34,562 nucleotides of DNA from an uncultured Bacilli bacterium. GTDB taxonomy: Bacteria > Bacillota_I > Bacilli_A > RF39 > UBA660. Shown one piece after another: positions 1 to 7,069 of the stretch. The notes under the pieces were generated by a model. That model had not been told where the DNA came from and did no database searches. It saw only the letters and a list, made by a program, of their open reading frames with translations. Numbering within the stretch: position 1 is the stretch's first letter; the number at the start of each line of letters is the position of its first letter. The position numbers and the translations under genes were made by a program. The stretch is from the NCBI GenBank assembly GCA_947595345.1, contig CANQEQ010000003.1, positions 1 to 34,562 on the forward strand, written 5' to 3'.

Positions 1-76
1 CTTATATGTCTTTATTTTTTATAAAAAAGTGCATATAATGTTTTTCATTACACACACTAAAAATTATACAACCAAT

Positions 77-104
77 AAAAATGGAAGAAATCTTCCATTT
101 TTTT
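77..104. terminator. Rho-independent terminator of the HIT gene
   Basis: A perfect 8-bp stem (ATGGAAGA, two-base loop, TCTTCCAT) is flanked by A and T runs, so it can act in both directions. It abuts the stop codon of the minus-strand HIT gene. The 76 bases to its left contain nothing I can identify. Confidence 0.85.
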
Positions 105-498
105 AATTTAAGTTAACTTTTTCTTGAATAGTTTTTAAATCTTCTAAAATATCTTTATTAGATAAATAAGTAACCTCATCATCTTCATATCTTGGAATAA
201 AATGGACATGAAAATGTTTGATTTCTTGAGCATATTCTAAATTAGTTGTCAAGGTAAGGCCTATGCAGTTTAACTTTTCTTTATAAACTTTATAAAGTTT
301 ATCTATTAATTCTTGCATTTTAATAACTAAATCACTTGGCATTTCTAATAAATCTTTGTAATGTTTTTTTGGTATTATTAAAGTATCACCATTGGTTGCT
401 GGTTTAATATCTAAGAATACAAAGAAATCAGCATCTTCATAGATAATTTCACTTTCAATTTCCTTATTTAATATTTTACAAAATAAACAATCGTTCAT
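103..498 (-). CDS. HIT family nucleotide-binding hydrolase
   Basis: This is a histidine-triad protein of the HinT/Hit branch (131 aa, normal length). Family members hydrolyse the phosphoramidate or phosphoanhydride bond of AMP-linked compounds in the cytoplasm. The triad H95-F-H97-V-H99-F is visible near the C-terminus, with the last two His expected to be catalytic. The N-terminal CxxC (C4, C7) is typical of zinc-binding bacterial HIT proteins. An upstream TTGTAA-17-TATAAT promoter and an AGGTG ribosome-binding site support the ATG at 498. The gene is monocistronic, diverges from a Nudix hydrolase and has its own terminator. The physiological substrate cannot be told from sequence. Confidence 0.93.
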   Translation of the reverse strand: MNDCLFCKILNKEIESEIIYEDADFFVFLDIKPATNGDTLIIPKKHYKDLLEMPSDLVIKMQELIDKLYKVYKEKLNCIGLTLTTNLEYAQEIKHFHVHFIPRYEDDEVTYLSNKDILEDLKTIQEKVNLN

Positions 499-514
499 AA
501 TTCACCTCACATAA

Positions 515-543
515 ATTATATCTAATTTTAATACATCTTACAA
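515..543 (-). promoter_or_regulatory. Promoter of the HIT gene
   Basis: Read on the minus strand: TTGTAA (538-543), 17-bp spacer, TATAAT (515-520). A short leader then leads to AGGTG and ATG. Confidence 0.7.
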
Positions 544-557
544 TTAATATTTAGTAT

Positions 558-586
558 TTGCTTAAAAAATTTACTTATGATATAGT
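558..586 (+). promoter_or_regulatory. Promoter of the Nudix gene (extended -10)
   Basis: TTGCTT (558-563), 17-bp spacer, then TGA-TATAGT (-10 at 581-586). The ribosome-binding site GGGTGAT follows at 592-598, just before the ATG at 602. Confidence 0.7.
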
Positions 587-601
587 TAAAAGGGTGATAG
601 T

Positions 602-1165
602 ATGTATAAGTTAAAAGAGAAAAAAGAACTTTTAAAAACCAAAAGAATGGAAGTTTCTAAAGTTATTTATCAAGATAGAAAAGGAATTGATGTTATTGAG
701 CATGTAATTATTAATAGTAAGCCTTCAATTGCAACTATTGTAAAATCTCAAGATAATTTAGTTTTTATAAAACAATTTAGGTCAACAACGGGAGAATTTT
801 ATATAGAAATACCAGGAGGTTTAATTGAAGATGGTGAGAGTATACTTGAAGCAGCTAAAAGAGAAGTATTAGAAGAAACTGGTTTAATTGTTTCTAATCT
901 TAAATTACTAACTCATGCTCCTAATTTACTTGACCCTTCTAAGTCTGATGAGGATTATCAATATGCAATCGGAGAGGTTAAAGAAGTAGGACTACAAAAA
1001 CTTGATAAAATGGAAATAATAATGGATGAGTTAATTTATTTAAAAGAAAATGAGGTTTATGAGAGACTTCTTAATACTTTAAAAGAAGGTACACCTTTTT
1101 ATGATAATTTATATATAACCGGACATTCAGCTATGGCTTTACTTATTTATTTTTTTCTAAAATAA
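602..1165 (+). CDS. Nudix hydrolase, ADP-ribose pyrophosphatase-like
   Basis: 187 aa. The complete Nudix box G(x5)E(x7)REUxEExGU runs from G73 to about L95, with the metal-binding E88, E91 and E92 all present. The sequence before it (IPGG at 70-73) and the overall layout resemble ADP-ribose pyrophosphatases (NudF/YqkG type). These split ADP-ribose and related nucleoside-diphosphate sugars into AMP and a sugar phosphate. The C-terminal half is less like the usual dimeric enzymes and ends in a hydrophobic stretch. It has its own promoter and no clear terminator before the T-box leader that follows. Substrate specificity within the superfamily is inferred and uncertain. Confidence 0.85.
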   Translation: MYKLKEKKELLKTKRMEVSKVIYQDRKGIDVIEHVIINSKPSIATIVKSQDNLVFIKQFRSTTGEFYIEIPGGLIEDGESILEAAKREVLEETGLIVSNLKLLTHAPNLLDPSKSDEDYQYAIGEVKEVGLQKLDKMEIIMDELIYLKENEVYERLLNTLKEGTPFYDNLYITGHSAMALLIYFFLK

Positions 1166-1191
1166 ATTTTAAGAAATTAAAAAAAATAGTA

Positions 1192-1218
1192 GCAATTCTA
1201 AGTTATTTATGATAAAAT
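1192..1218 (+). promoter_or_regulatory. Probable promoter of the cmk-alaS T-box leader
   Basis: An extended -10, TGA-TAAAAT (TAAAAT at 1213-1218), has no good -35 hexamer at the usual distance. Transcription from here would give a leader of about 200 nt carrying the T-box. Confidence 0.5.
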
Positions 1219-1224
1219 AAACAC

Positions 1225-1412
1225 ATAAATAAAAAACTTATTAAATATTCGGAGTAATATTTAACAATTTATAGAAAGTTAAGGGTTGATGGAACTTAAT
1301 AATTGTTGATATGAAAGGCTGCTTATTTAGAGTTTCGGGAGACCGTTATAAGAATAAAGACCAAAATAGGATGGTAACGCGAAGTGATTCGCTCCTATGT
1401 TGGTTTTTTTAA
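1225..1412 (+). promoter_or_regulatory. T-box riboswitch leader, alanine specifier
   Basis: The leader carries the T-box core GGATGGTAACGCG (1369-1381; consensus AGGGTGGNACCGCG). It also has a factor-independent terminator whose 12-base arms (1360-1371 and 1393-1404, one mismatch) are followed by seven T. A candidate specifier GCT (Ala) lies at 1318-1320, followed by GC and then a GAG. This is the same layout as the valS leader elsewhere in this window, where the codon is GTA. T-boxes read uncharged tRNA: pairing of the tRNA acceptor end with the T-box bulge prevents termination. The expected effect is raised expression of cmk-alaS(-holA) when tRNA-Ala is uncharged. GCT repeats at 1321-1323, so the exact register is not proven. 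Confidence 0.88.
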
Positions 1413-1427
1413 TGTAAAGGAGAAGTT

Positions 1428-2087
1428 ATGAAAAAAATTAGTATTGCTATTGATGGACCAGCCGGAGCTGGAAAAGGAACAATTGCTAAGTTATTAGCTA
1501 AAAAATTAGGGTTTATCTATGTTGATACAGGAGCGATGTATAGAGCAGTTGGCTTATATTATACTAGATTAGGAATAGACTTCACTGATGAAGAGAAAAT
1601 TAAAGAATTACTTGATAATATTAAGATTAATATGACTTATGATACAGGTAATTTACGAGTTTATTTGAATAATGAAGAAGTAACTTTAGATATTAGAACT
1701 GAAGAAGCTAGTCGGGGAGCTAGTAAGGTTAGTGTTTTTCCATGTGTTCGTGAGAAAATGGTTAAGTTACAACAAGAAATGGCTTTAAAATCTCATGTTG
1801 TAATGGAAGGTAGAGATATTGGAACGGTGGTTCTTCCTGATGCAACTTTAAAAATATTCTTAACAGCTTCAACTGATGTTAGAGCTAAAAGACGTTTTAA
1901 AGAACAAAAAGAAAAAGGTTTAGATGTAAATTTAGAAGATATTAAAAAAGATATAGAAGAAAGAGATGAGCGTGATTCAAATCGCGAGACAAGTCCTTTA
2001 AAAAGGGCCTCTGATGCTATTTTAGTTGACTCTTCTGATATGACAATTGATGAGGTAGTTAACCATATATTAAAACTTTTAAAGTAG
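1428..2087 (+). CDS. cmk: Cytidylate kinase
   Basis: 219 aa, normal for bacterial CMP kinase. It phosphorylates CMP and dCMP with ATP in pyrimidine nucleotide recycling. The P-loop GPAGAGKGT is at residues 10-18. The YVDTGAMYRA substrate-binding segment and the MEGRDIGTVVLP motif (about residues 126-137) are typical, and DERDSNRETSPL near the C-terminus is the conserved lid/arginine region. The ribosome-binding site AAGGAGAAG precedes ATG 1428. It lies directly behind the alanine T-box and eight bases before alaS, so a nucleotide kinase is apparently placed under tRNA-Ala charging control. Function is secure. Confidence 0.97.
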   Translation: MKKISIAIDGPAGAGKGTIAKLLAKKLGFIYVDTGAMYRAVGLYYTRLGIDFTDEEKIKELLDNIKINMTYDTGNLRVYLNNEEVTLDIRTEEASRGASKVSVFPCVREKMVKLQQEMALKSHVVMEGRDIGTVVLPDATLKIFLTASTDVRAKRRFKEQKEKGLDVNLEDIKKDIEERDERDSNRETSPLKRASDAILVDSSDMTIDEVVNHILKLLK

Positions 2088-2095
2088 GTGATAAA

Positions 2096-4774
2096 ATGAA
2101 AAAAATGACAAGTTTAGAAATTAGAAAAATGTGGTTAGACTTTTTTAGTCAAAAAGGACATCAAATAGTACCAAGTGCTCCTTTAGTACCTAAAGATGAT
2201 GACTCACTTTTATGGATTAATGCTGGAGTTACGCCTTTAAAAAAATATTTTGATGGCACCTTAGTACCAGATAATAGACGTCTTACAAATATTCAAAAAT
2301 GTATTAGAACTAATGATATAGAAAATGTTGGAGTTACAAGACGTCATCATACTTTCTTTGAAATGATGGGTAATTTTTCAATTGGTGATTATTTTAAAAA
2401 TGAAGCTATTGAGTTTGCCTTTGAACTTTTAACAAGTAAAGATTGGTTTGCTATTCCTCTTGATAAATTATATTTTACTTTGTATCCTGATGACCATGAA
2501 GCTTATAATAAATGGAGAAGTTTAGGTGTAAGTGATGAGCATATTGTAAAGCTTGAAGATAATTTCTGGGAAATTGGGGAAGGACCTTGTGGACCTGATA
2601 GTGAAATTTTCTTTGATAGAGGGGAAAAATACGACTATGATGGTAAGGCTTTAGAACATTTTAAAAAAGGGGAAGACAACGAAAGATATGTTGAAATTTG
2701 GAATAATGTTTTTAGTCAATTTAATGCTAAAGAAGGAGTAGAAAGAAGCAAATATCAAGAACTTCCAAGTAAAAATATAGATACAGGAGCTGGACTTGAA
2801 CGTTGGGCTTGTATATTCCAAGATGCTGATAGTAATTTTGATACTGATTTATTCTTGCCAATTATTAGAGAAATAGAAGATTTAAGTGGTACTTTATATG
2901 ATACTTCTATGCCATTTAAAGTTATAGCTGACCATATTAGAGCTTTAACATTTGCCCTTGCTGATGGAGCTTTCTTTGATAATGTTGGTCGGGGCTATAT
3001 TTTAAGAAGATTATTAAGAAGAAGTGTTAGATATGGAAAGAAATTAGGCTTTACTAAACCTTTTATGTATAAGTTAGTAAGTGCAGTTGTTGATAACATG
3101 AAAGAAATTTATCCTTATTTAATAGATAAAGAAAAAGATATAGAAGCTTTGATTAAAGAAGAAGAAGAATTATTCTTGAAGACTTTAAATGAGGGTGAAA
3201 AACGTTTGGGAGAGTTAATGCAAGACTCTAAAGATAAAAAAATAAGTGGGGAAGCTGTCTTTAAATTATATGATACTTATGGATTTCCATTTGAACTTAC
3301 TTTAGAAATATTAGAAGAAAATGGTTATCAAACTGATAAGAATGAATTTTTAGAGTATATGAATAAACAAAAAGAATTATCTAAAAGTAATCAAAAACAA
3401 CAAGACTCAATGCAAAGTCAAAATGAATTACTTTTAAATTATAAAGAAGAATCAACTTTTGTCTATGAAGTTTATGAATTAAAAGGTAAGGTAATTACAA
3501 TCATTAAAGATAACAAATTTCAAGATAGTTTAACAGATGAAGGATATGTTGTATTTGATAAAACTTGTTTTTATGCAACTTCCGGTGGTGAAATAAGTGA
3601 TACAGGTATGATAATTGGTTCAGACTTTAAAGCTCGGGTAATTGATGTTTTCAAAGCTCCTAATGGAGAACATATTCATAAAGTAAAGGTTTTAAATGGA
3701 AAAATTAAAAAAGGTCTTGAAGCCTCTTTATTAGTAGATAAAGAAAGACGTTTAAAAATTGAAGCTAACCATTCAAGTGTTCATATCTTACAACTTGCTC
3801 TTCAAACTTTAATATCTAAGGATATTTATCAAGCTGGTTCTTATGTTTCAGATAATTATTTAAGATTTGATTTTGTATATCGTGGTAAGATAACGGATTT
3901 AGATTTAATTAAAATAGAAGATTTTGTCAATGATTACATTAAAAATGATTATAAGAGAGTTACTGAAGTAAAAGATATAAAAGATATTGATAAAAATTCT
4001 GTAATGGCCCTTTTTACAGAAAAATATAAAGATAAAGTTCGTTTAGTAATAATAAATGATTCTAAAGAATTATGTGGTGGTTGTCATGTTAAAAGTACTA
4101 AAGATATAGAACATTTTGCGATTATATCTTTTGAAAATAAAGGTAGTAACACATATAGAATTACAGCTGCTACTAAAAATCTAATTGAAGCTAACTTATT
4201 AAAGGCTATGAAACCTTATAATGATAATATTGTAAAAAATATAATGAAATTAAAAGATATTAAGGCTATGGCTTTAAAAGATGGTATTAAATTAACGGCT
4301 AATATTAAATATGAAAGTATAAAGCCAACTTCTTATAAAGATATAGTAGAAATAAAAAAACAAGATAATGATATTTCAGAAGTAATCAGAGAAGAAACTA
4401 AAAAATATCAAAAATTAAAAACCTCTAAAGCTCATGAAAATATACAAGAATATGAAAATTCTATTACTCCTCTTAAAGATATAAATTTATTATTAATGAA
4501 AACTTCAAATGAAGATATGGAAACTTTGAAAAATATATTAGATACCCTTGCTAATAAATACGAGAATTTCTTCGCTTTAATTGCTAATATAAATTCAGAT
4601 ATGGCAACTTATATTGCTAGAAGCACGTCAAGATTAGATGCTTCAAGTATTATTAAAGATATTGCTTTAAAAACAAATGGTAATGGTGGAGGTTCTAAAA
4701 CTTTTGCTAGAGGAAATGGTCATGCTATAACAAAAATTGATAAAGTCTTTGCTGAAATAAAAAATGGTATTTAA
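2096..4774 (+). CDS. alaS: Alanyl-tRNA synthetase
   Basis: 892 aa, close to the usual bacterial 870-880. It charges tRNA-Ala with alanine. Visible parts in order are the class II catalytic domain (N-terminal about 240 residues, with RTNDIENVG and the HHTFFEMMGNFS motif), the tRNA-binding helical domain, the editing domain and the C-Ala domain. The editing domain keeps its zinc motif as H559-x3-H563 and C660-x3-H664, so deacylation of mischarged Ser/Gly-tRNA should be intact. C-Ala ends in the glycine-rich GNGGGSKTFARGNG. The ribosome-binding site TAGGTG precedes ATG 2096. The gene is cotranscribed with cmk behind an Ala T-box, and its stop lies one base before the likely holA start. Confidence 0.98.
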   Translation: MKKMTSLEIRKMWLDFFSQKGHQIVPSAPLVPKDDDSLLWINAGVTPLKKYFDGTLVPDNRRLTNIQKCIRTNDIENVGVTRRHHTFFEMMGNFSIGDYFKNEAIEFAFELLTSKDWFAIPLDKLYFTLYPDDHEAYNKWRSLGVSDEHIVKLEDNFWEIGEGPCGPDSEIFFDRGEKYDYDGKALEHFKKGEDNERYVEIWNNVFSQFNAKEGVERSKYQELPSKNIDTGAGLERWACIFQDADSNFDTDLFLPIIREIEDLSGTLYDTSMPFKVIADHIRALTFALADGAFFDNVGRGYILRRLLRRSVRYGKKLGFTKPFMYKLVSAVVDNMKEIYPYLIDKEKDIEALIKEEEELFLKTLNEGEKRLGELMQDSKDKKISGEAVFKLYDTYGFPFELTLEILEENGYQTDKNEFLEYMNKQKELSKSNQKQQDSMQSQNELLLNYKEESTFVYEVYELKGKVITIIKDNKFQDSLTDEGYVVFDKTCFYATSGGEISDTGMIIGSDFKARVIDVFKAPNGEHIHKVKVLNGKIKKGLEASLLVDKERRLKIEANHSSVHILQLALQTLISKDIYQAGSYVSDNYLRFDFVYRGKITDLDLIKIEDFVNDYIKNDYKRVTEVKDIKDIDKNSVMALFTEKYKDKVRLVIINDSKELCGGCHVKSTKDIEHFAIISFENKGSNTYRITAATKNLIEANLLKAMKPYNDNIVKNIMKLKDIKAMALKDGIKLTANIKYESIKPTSYKDIVEIKKQDNDISEVIREETKKYQKLKTSKAHENIQEYENSITPLKDINLLLMKTSNEDMETLKNILDTLANKYENFFALIANINSDMATYIARSTSRLDASSIIKDIALKTNGNGGGSKTFARGNGHAITKIDKVFAEIKNGI

Positions 4775-4775
4775 A

Positions 4776-5690
4776 ATGGAAAAATTATATTTAATTGAAG
4801 GAATTAATGAAGTATTAATAGATAAAGAAATTAAAAAAATAATTAAAGATTTAAAGGATATTGAAATAATTAATTTTGACCTTTCTAATACTTTTATAGA
4901 AGATGTTATAGAAACTCTAGATACCTATGATATGTTTTTACATAAAAAAGTTGTAATCTGTAAGCACCCTATGTTTTTAGAAGAAAAAGATGAGAATTTT
5001 AATTTAAAGATTTTTGAAAAATATTTAAAAAATCCCAGTGATAATATATTAATTATTGTTGCTAATAAAATAAATAACCGATTAAAAATTGCAACTTTAA
5101 TTAAAAAATATTTTAAATATATAAAGTTAACTGATATGAATTTAGAAAGTTTTGTTAAAGAAAACTTAGAAGATTATAAAATGACACCTTCCTTAATTAA
5201 TTATTTTATAAGTAGAGTAGGAAAAGATTATAATAATTTATATCAGGAATTAACTAAATTAAAACTTTATAAATTAGATACTAAAGTTATTGAAAAACAA
5301 GATATAGATTTAGTTACTAAGGTAAATTTAGAAGCTACGATTTTTGATTTAATTGAAGCTATAATTAAAAAAGATAAAAAAAAGAGTTATGAATTATATA
5401 ATCATTTTATAACTAATGGAACAGAAATTTTTCAAATATTAGTTCTTCTTTCTAATCAAATTAGATTAATTTATAATGTTAAGATATTAAATAATAAAAG
5501 TGATGCTGAAATTAGTAAGCTATTAGATGTTCATGAATACCCAGTTAAATTAGCTAGAGGCAAGGCTATTAATTATAAAAAAGAAGAACTTTTAAATATA
5601 ATGAAAAAATTAGCTTTATTAGATTTTAATATTAAAAGTGGTAAAGAATTACCGGATATTTGTTTTTTAACTTTTATAATGGCTATGTAG
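4776..5690 (+). CDS. holA: DNA polymerase III delta subunit
   Basis: About 304 aa from this start. The delta subunit opens the sliding clamp as part of the clamp loader. The N-terminal YLIEGINEVLIDKEIKKI segment, the IIVANKINNRLKI strand and the C-terminal collar-type helices (LVLLSNQIRLIYNV and later NIKSGKELPDICF) are characteristic of Bacillota HolA/YqeN. An in-frame ATG at 4764 would overlap alaS by 11 nt. I prefer ATG 4776, one base after the alaS stop, because family members begin close to this YLI segment. No strong ribosome-binding site is visible for either, so translation is probably coupled to alaS. A terminator follows at once. Confidence 0.9.
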   Translation: MEKLYLIEGINEVLIDKEIKKIIKDLKDIEIINFDLSNTFIEDVIETLDTYDMFLHKKVVICKHPMFLEEKDENFNLKIFEKYLKNPSDNILIIVANKINNRLKIATLIKKYFKYIKLTDMNLESFVKENLEDYKMTPSLINYFISRVGKDYNNLYQELTKLKLYKLDTKVIEKQDIDLVTKVNLEATIFDLIEAIIKKDKKKSYELYNHFITNGTEIFQILVLLSNQIRLIYNVKILNNKSDAEISKLLDVHEYPVKLARGKAINYKKEELLNIMKKLALLDFNIKSGKELPDICFLTFIMAM

Positions 5691-5712
5691 GACTATAAAT
5701 TAGTCCTTTTTA
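5689..5712 (+). terminator. Terminator of the cmk-alaS-holA operon
   Basis: Stem AGGACTA/TAGTCCT (5689-5695 and 5701-5707) is followed by TTT. The 5' arm begins inside the holA TAG stop codon. Confidence 0.8.
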
Positions 5713-5762
5713 AGTAGTTAGATTTCTAAAAATTAAAGGTTAATTTATTGCAATTTTTAAAA

Positions 5763-5790
5763 TGTTATGATAATCTTAAATTGTGGAGGA
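5763..5790 (+). promoter_or_regulatory. Promoter and ribosome-binding site of upp
   Basis: An extended -10, TGT-TATGAT (5763-5771), has only a weak -35. The ribosome-binding site GGAGGA (5785-5790) fixes the start at ATG 5795. The in-frame GTG at 5783 overlaps this Shine-Dalgarno sequence and is unlikely to be used. Confidence 0.55.
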
Positions 5791-5794
5791 TATT

Positions 5795-6421
5795 ATGAAG
5801 GAAGTTATTTTAAAACATCCTATGATTGAACACAAGATTACAATTTTACGGAATGAGAAAACTAGTACTAAAGAGTTTAGGGAGTTAATCAGTGAAATTG
5901 CTAGTATTTTATGCTTAGAGGCTCTTCGTGATGCTAAGTTAGAAGAGGTTAGTGTTAAAACACCAATTACAACTACCAAAGGACATTTAATTAATGAAGA
6001 TAATTATGCTTTTGTTCCAATTTTACGAGCCGGAATGGGAATGGTATCTGGTGTATTAAGACTAATGCCTAATGCTAAAATAGGTCATATAGGACTATAT
6101 AGAAATGAAGAGACCTTAGAACCTGTTGAATATTATTGTAAATTACCAAAAGGAATTGATGCTAAGACAGTTATTCTTTTAGACCCTATGTTAGCAACCG
6201 GAGGAAGTGCTGTAAGTGCTATATCTATGCTTAAGAAAAGAGGAGTTAAAAAGATTAAATTTCTATCAATTATTTCTGCTCCAACTGGCATTGAAAGAAT
6301 AAAAAAAGAGCATCCTGATGTTGAAATATATACTGCATATCTTGATGAAAAGTTAAATGATGTTGGTTATATTGTTCCTGGTTTAGGGGATGCTGGGGAT
6401 AGAATTTATGGAACTAAATAG
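5795..6421 (+). CDS. upp: Uracil phosphoribosyltransferase
   Basis: 208 aa, exactly the usual length. It converts uracil and PRPP to UMP in pyrimidine salvage. The PRPP-binding motif LLDPMLATGGSA is present. The uracil-binding C-terminal segment (GYIVPGLGDAGDRIYGT) and the VPILRAGMGM motif are also intact. The start at ATG 5795 is set by GGAGGA at 5785-5790. The gene sits eight bases before mscL, with which it is probably cotranscribed. The pairing of upp with a mechanosensitive channel looks like shared transcription rather than shared function. Confidence 0.97.
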   Translation: MKEVILKHPMIEHKITILRNEKTSTKEFRELISEIASILCLEALRDAKLEEVSVKTPITTTKGHLINEDNYAFVPILRAGMGMVSGVLRLMPNAKIGHIGLYRNEETLEPVEYYCKLPKGIDAKTVILLDPMLATGGSAVSAISMLKKRGVKKIKFLSIISAPTGIERIKKEHPDVEIYTAYLDEKLNDVGYIVPGLGDAGDRIYGTK

Positions 6422-6429
6422 GAGGTAAA

Positions 6430-6825
6430 ATGAAAGAGTTTTTTAAAGAATTTAAAGAGTTTATATCAAGAGGAAATGTTGTTGATTTAGCTGTTGCTGT
6501 TGTTATTGGTAATGCTTTTAATGCTATTGTTACTAGTTTAGTAAATGACATTATCATGCCAATTATGGGAATGGTAATTGGAGGTATTAATTTTTCAGGA
6601 CTTAATATAGTTTATAAAGAATCAGTTTTAAGAATTGGTTTATTTGTTCAAAATATAATTAATTTCTTAATTATTGCTTTATCAATATTTGCTGCAATTA
6701 AAATTATGGCTTTTATAACCGACAAAAGAAGAAAACCTGAAAAAGAAAAAGAAGAACCTAAAAAGCCTAAAGATATTGAATTACTTGAAGAAATTAGAGA
6801 TTTATTAAAGAATAAAAGTAAATAA
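6430..6825 (+). CDS. mscL: Large-conductance mechanosensitive channel
   Basis: 131 aa, usual length. MscL forms a pentameric channel in the membrane that opens under tension and releases solutes on hypo-osmotic shock. The N-terminal amphipathic helix (FFKEFKEFISRGNV) is followed by the pore helix VVDLAVAVVIGNAFNAIVTSLVNDIIMP, the most conserved part of the family. A short periplasmic-type loop, the second helix (about residues 76-96) and a charged C-terminal bundle (EKEKEEPKKPKDIELLEEIRDLL) follow. The ribosome-binding site AGGAGG overlaps the end of upp. A bidirectional terminator follows. Confidence 0.97.
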   Translation: MKEFFKEFKEFISRGNVVDLAVAVVIGNAFNAIVTSLVNDIIMPIMGMVIGGINFSGLNIVYKESVLRIGLFVQNIINFLIIALSIFAAIKIMAFITDKRRKPEKEKEEPKKPKDIELLEEIRDLLKNKSK

Positions 6826-6851
6826 AAAGAGCATCGTCATGATGCTTTTTA
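6824..6851. terminator. Bidirectional terminator shared by mscL and the miniprotein gene
   Basis: Stem GCATC/GATGC (6831-6835 and 6841-6845) has a five-base loop and is flanked by AAAAAGA and TTTTT. It lies between the 3' ends of two convergent genes. Confidence 0.75.
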
Positions 6852-6935
6852 CATATAAATCAAACTGCATACAAATGATGCTATCATTATTAATAATAAA
6901 ATAATGGTTATGATTTGAACAACTTTCTTTTTCAT
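6849..6935 (-). CDS. 28-residue single-pass membrane miniprotein
   Basis: The short ORF encodes a basic N-terminus (MKKKVVQ) followed by about 20 hydrophobic residues ending in SLIYM. It has a complete expression context: a TTGAAA-17-TATAAT promoter, a GAGGTG ribosome-binding site just before the ATG, and a hairpin terminator right after the stop. The design (three Lys, one helix, about 30 residues) resembles the short membrane anchors of Bacillota such as the stressosome anchor Prli42. I see only this general resemblance, not a diagnostic motif. There is no other gene in the space between mscL and the flippase. It is probably a real small protein of unknown role. Confidence 0.65.
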   Translation of the reverse strand: MKKKVVQIITIILLLIMIASFVCSLIYM

Positions 6936-6950
6936 AAACACCTCATCTAT

Positions 6951-6979
6951 ATTATACAGATAAAATATAGTAATTTCAA
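6951..6979 (-). promoter_or_regulatory. Near-consensus promoter of the miniprotein gene
   Basis: Minus strand: TTGAAA (6974-6979), 17-bp spacer, TATAAT (6951-6956) with TG just upstream. This is one of the best promoters in the window. It leaves a leader of only about ten bases. Confidence 0.75.
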
Positions 6980-7022
6980 CCTAAAATTTAAGTGAAACTT
7001 GACGTTTGTCATTTATTTGTAA

Positions 7023-7051
7023 TTTACTTATTTTTCAATACATGGTATACT
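7023..7051 (+). promoter_or_regulatory. Promoter of the flippase operon (extended -10)
   Basis: TTTACT (7023-7028), 17-bp spacer, TGG-TATACT (-10 at 7046-7051). It lies 18 bases before the flippase ATG at 7070. Confidence 0.65.
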
Positions 7052-7069
7052 TAATAAGAGAGTGATAAC

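Noticed and set aside
5776-5979. Minus-strand ORF of 67 codons
   Set aside because: It lies opposite the start of upp, which is an unambiguous gene; it has no ribosome-binding site or recognisable features.
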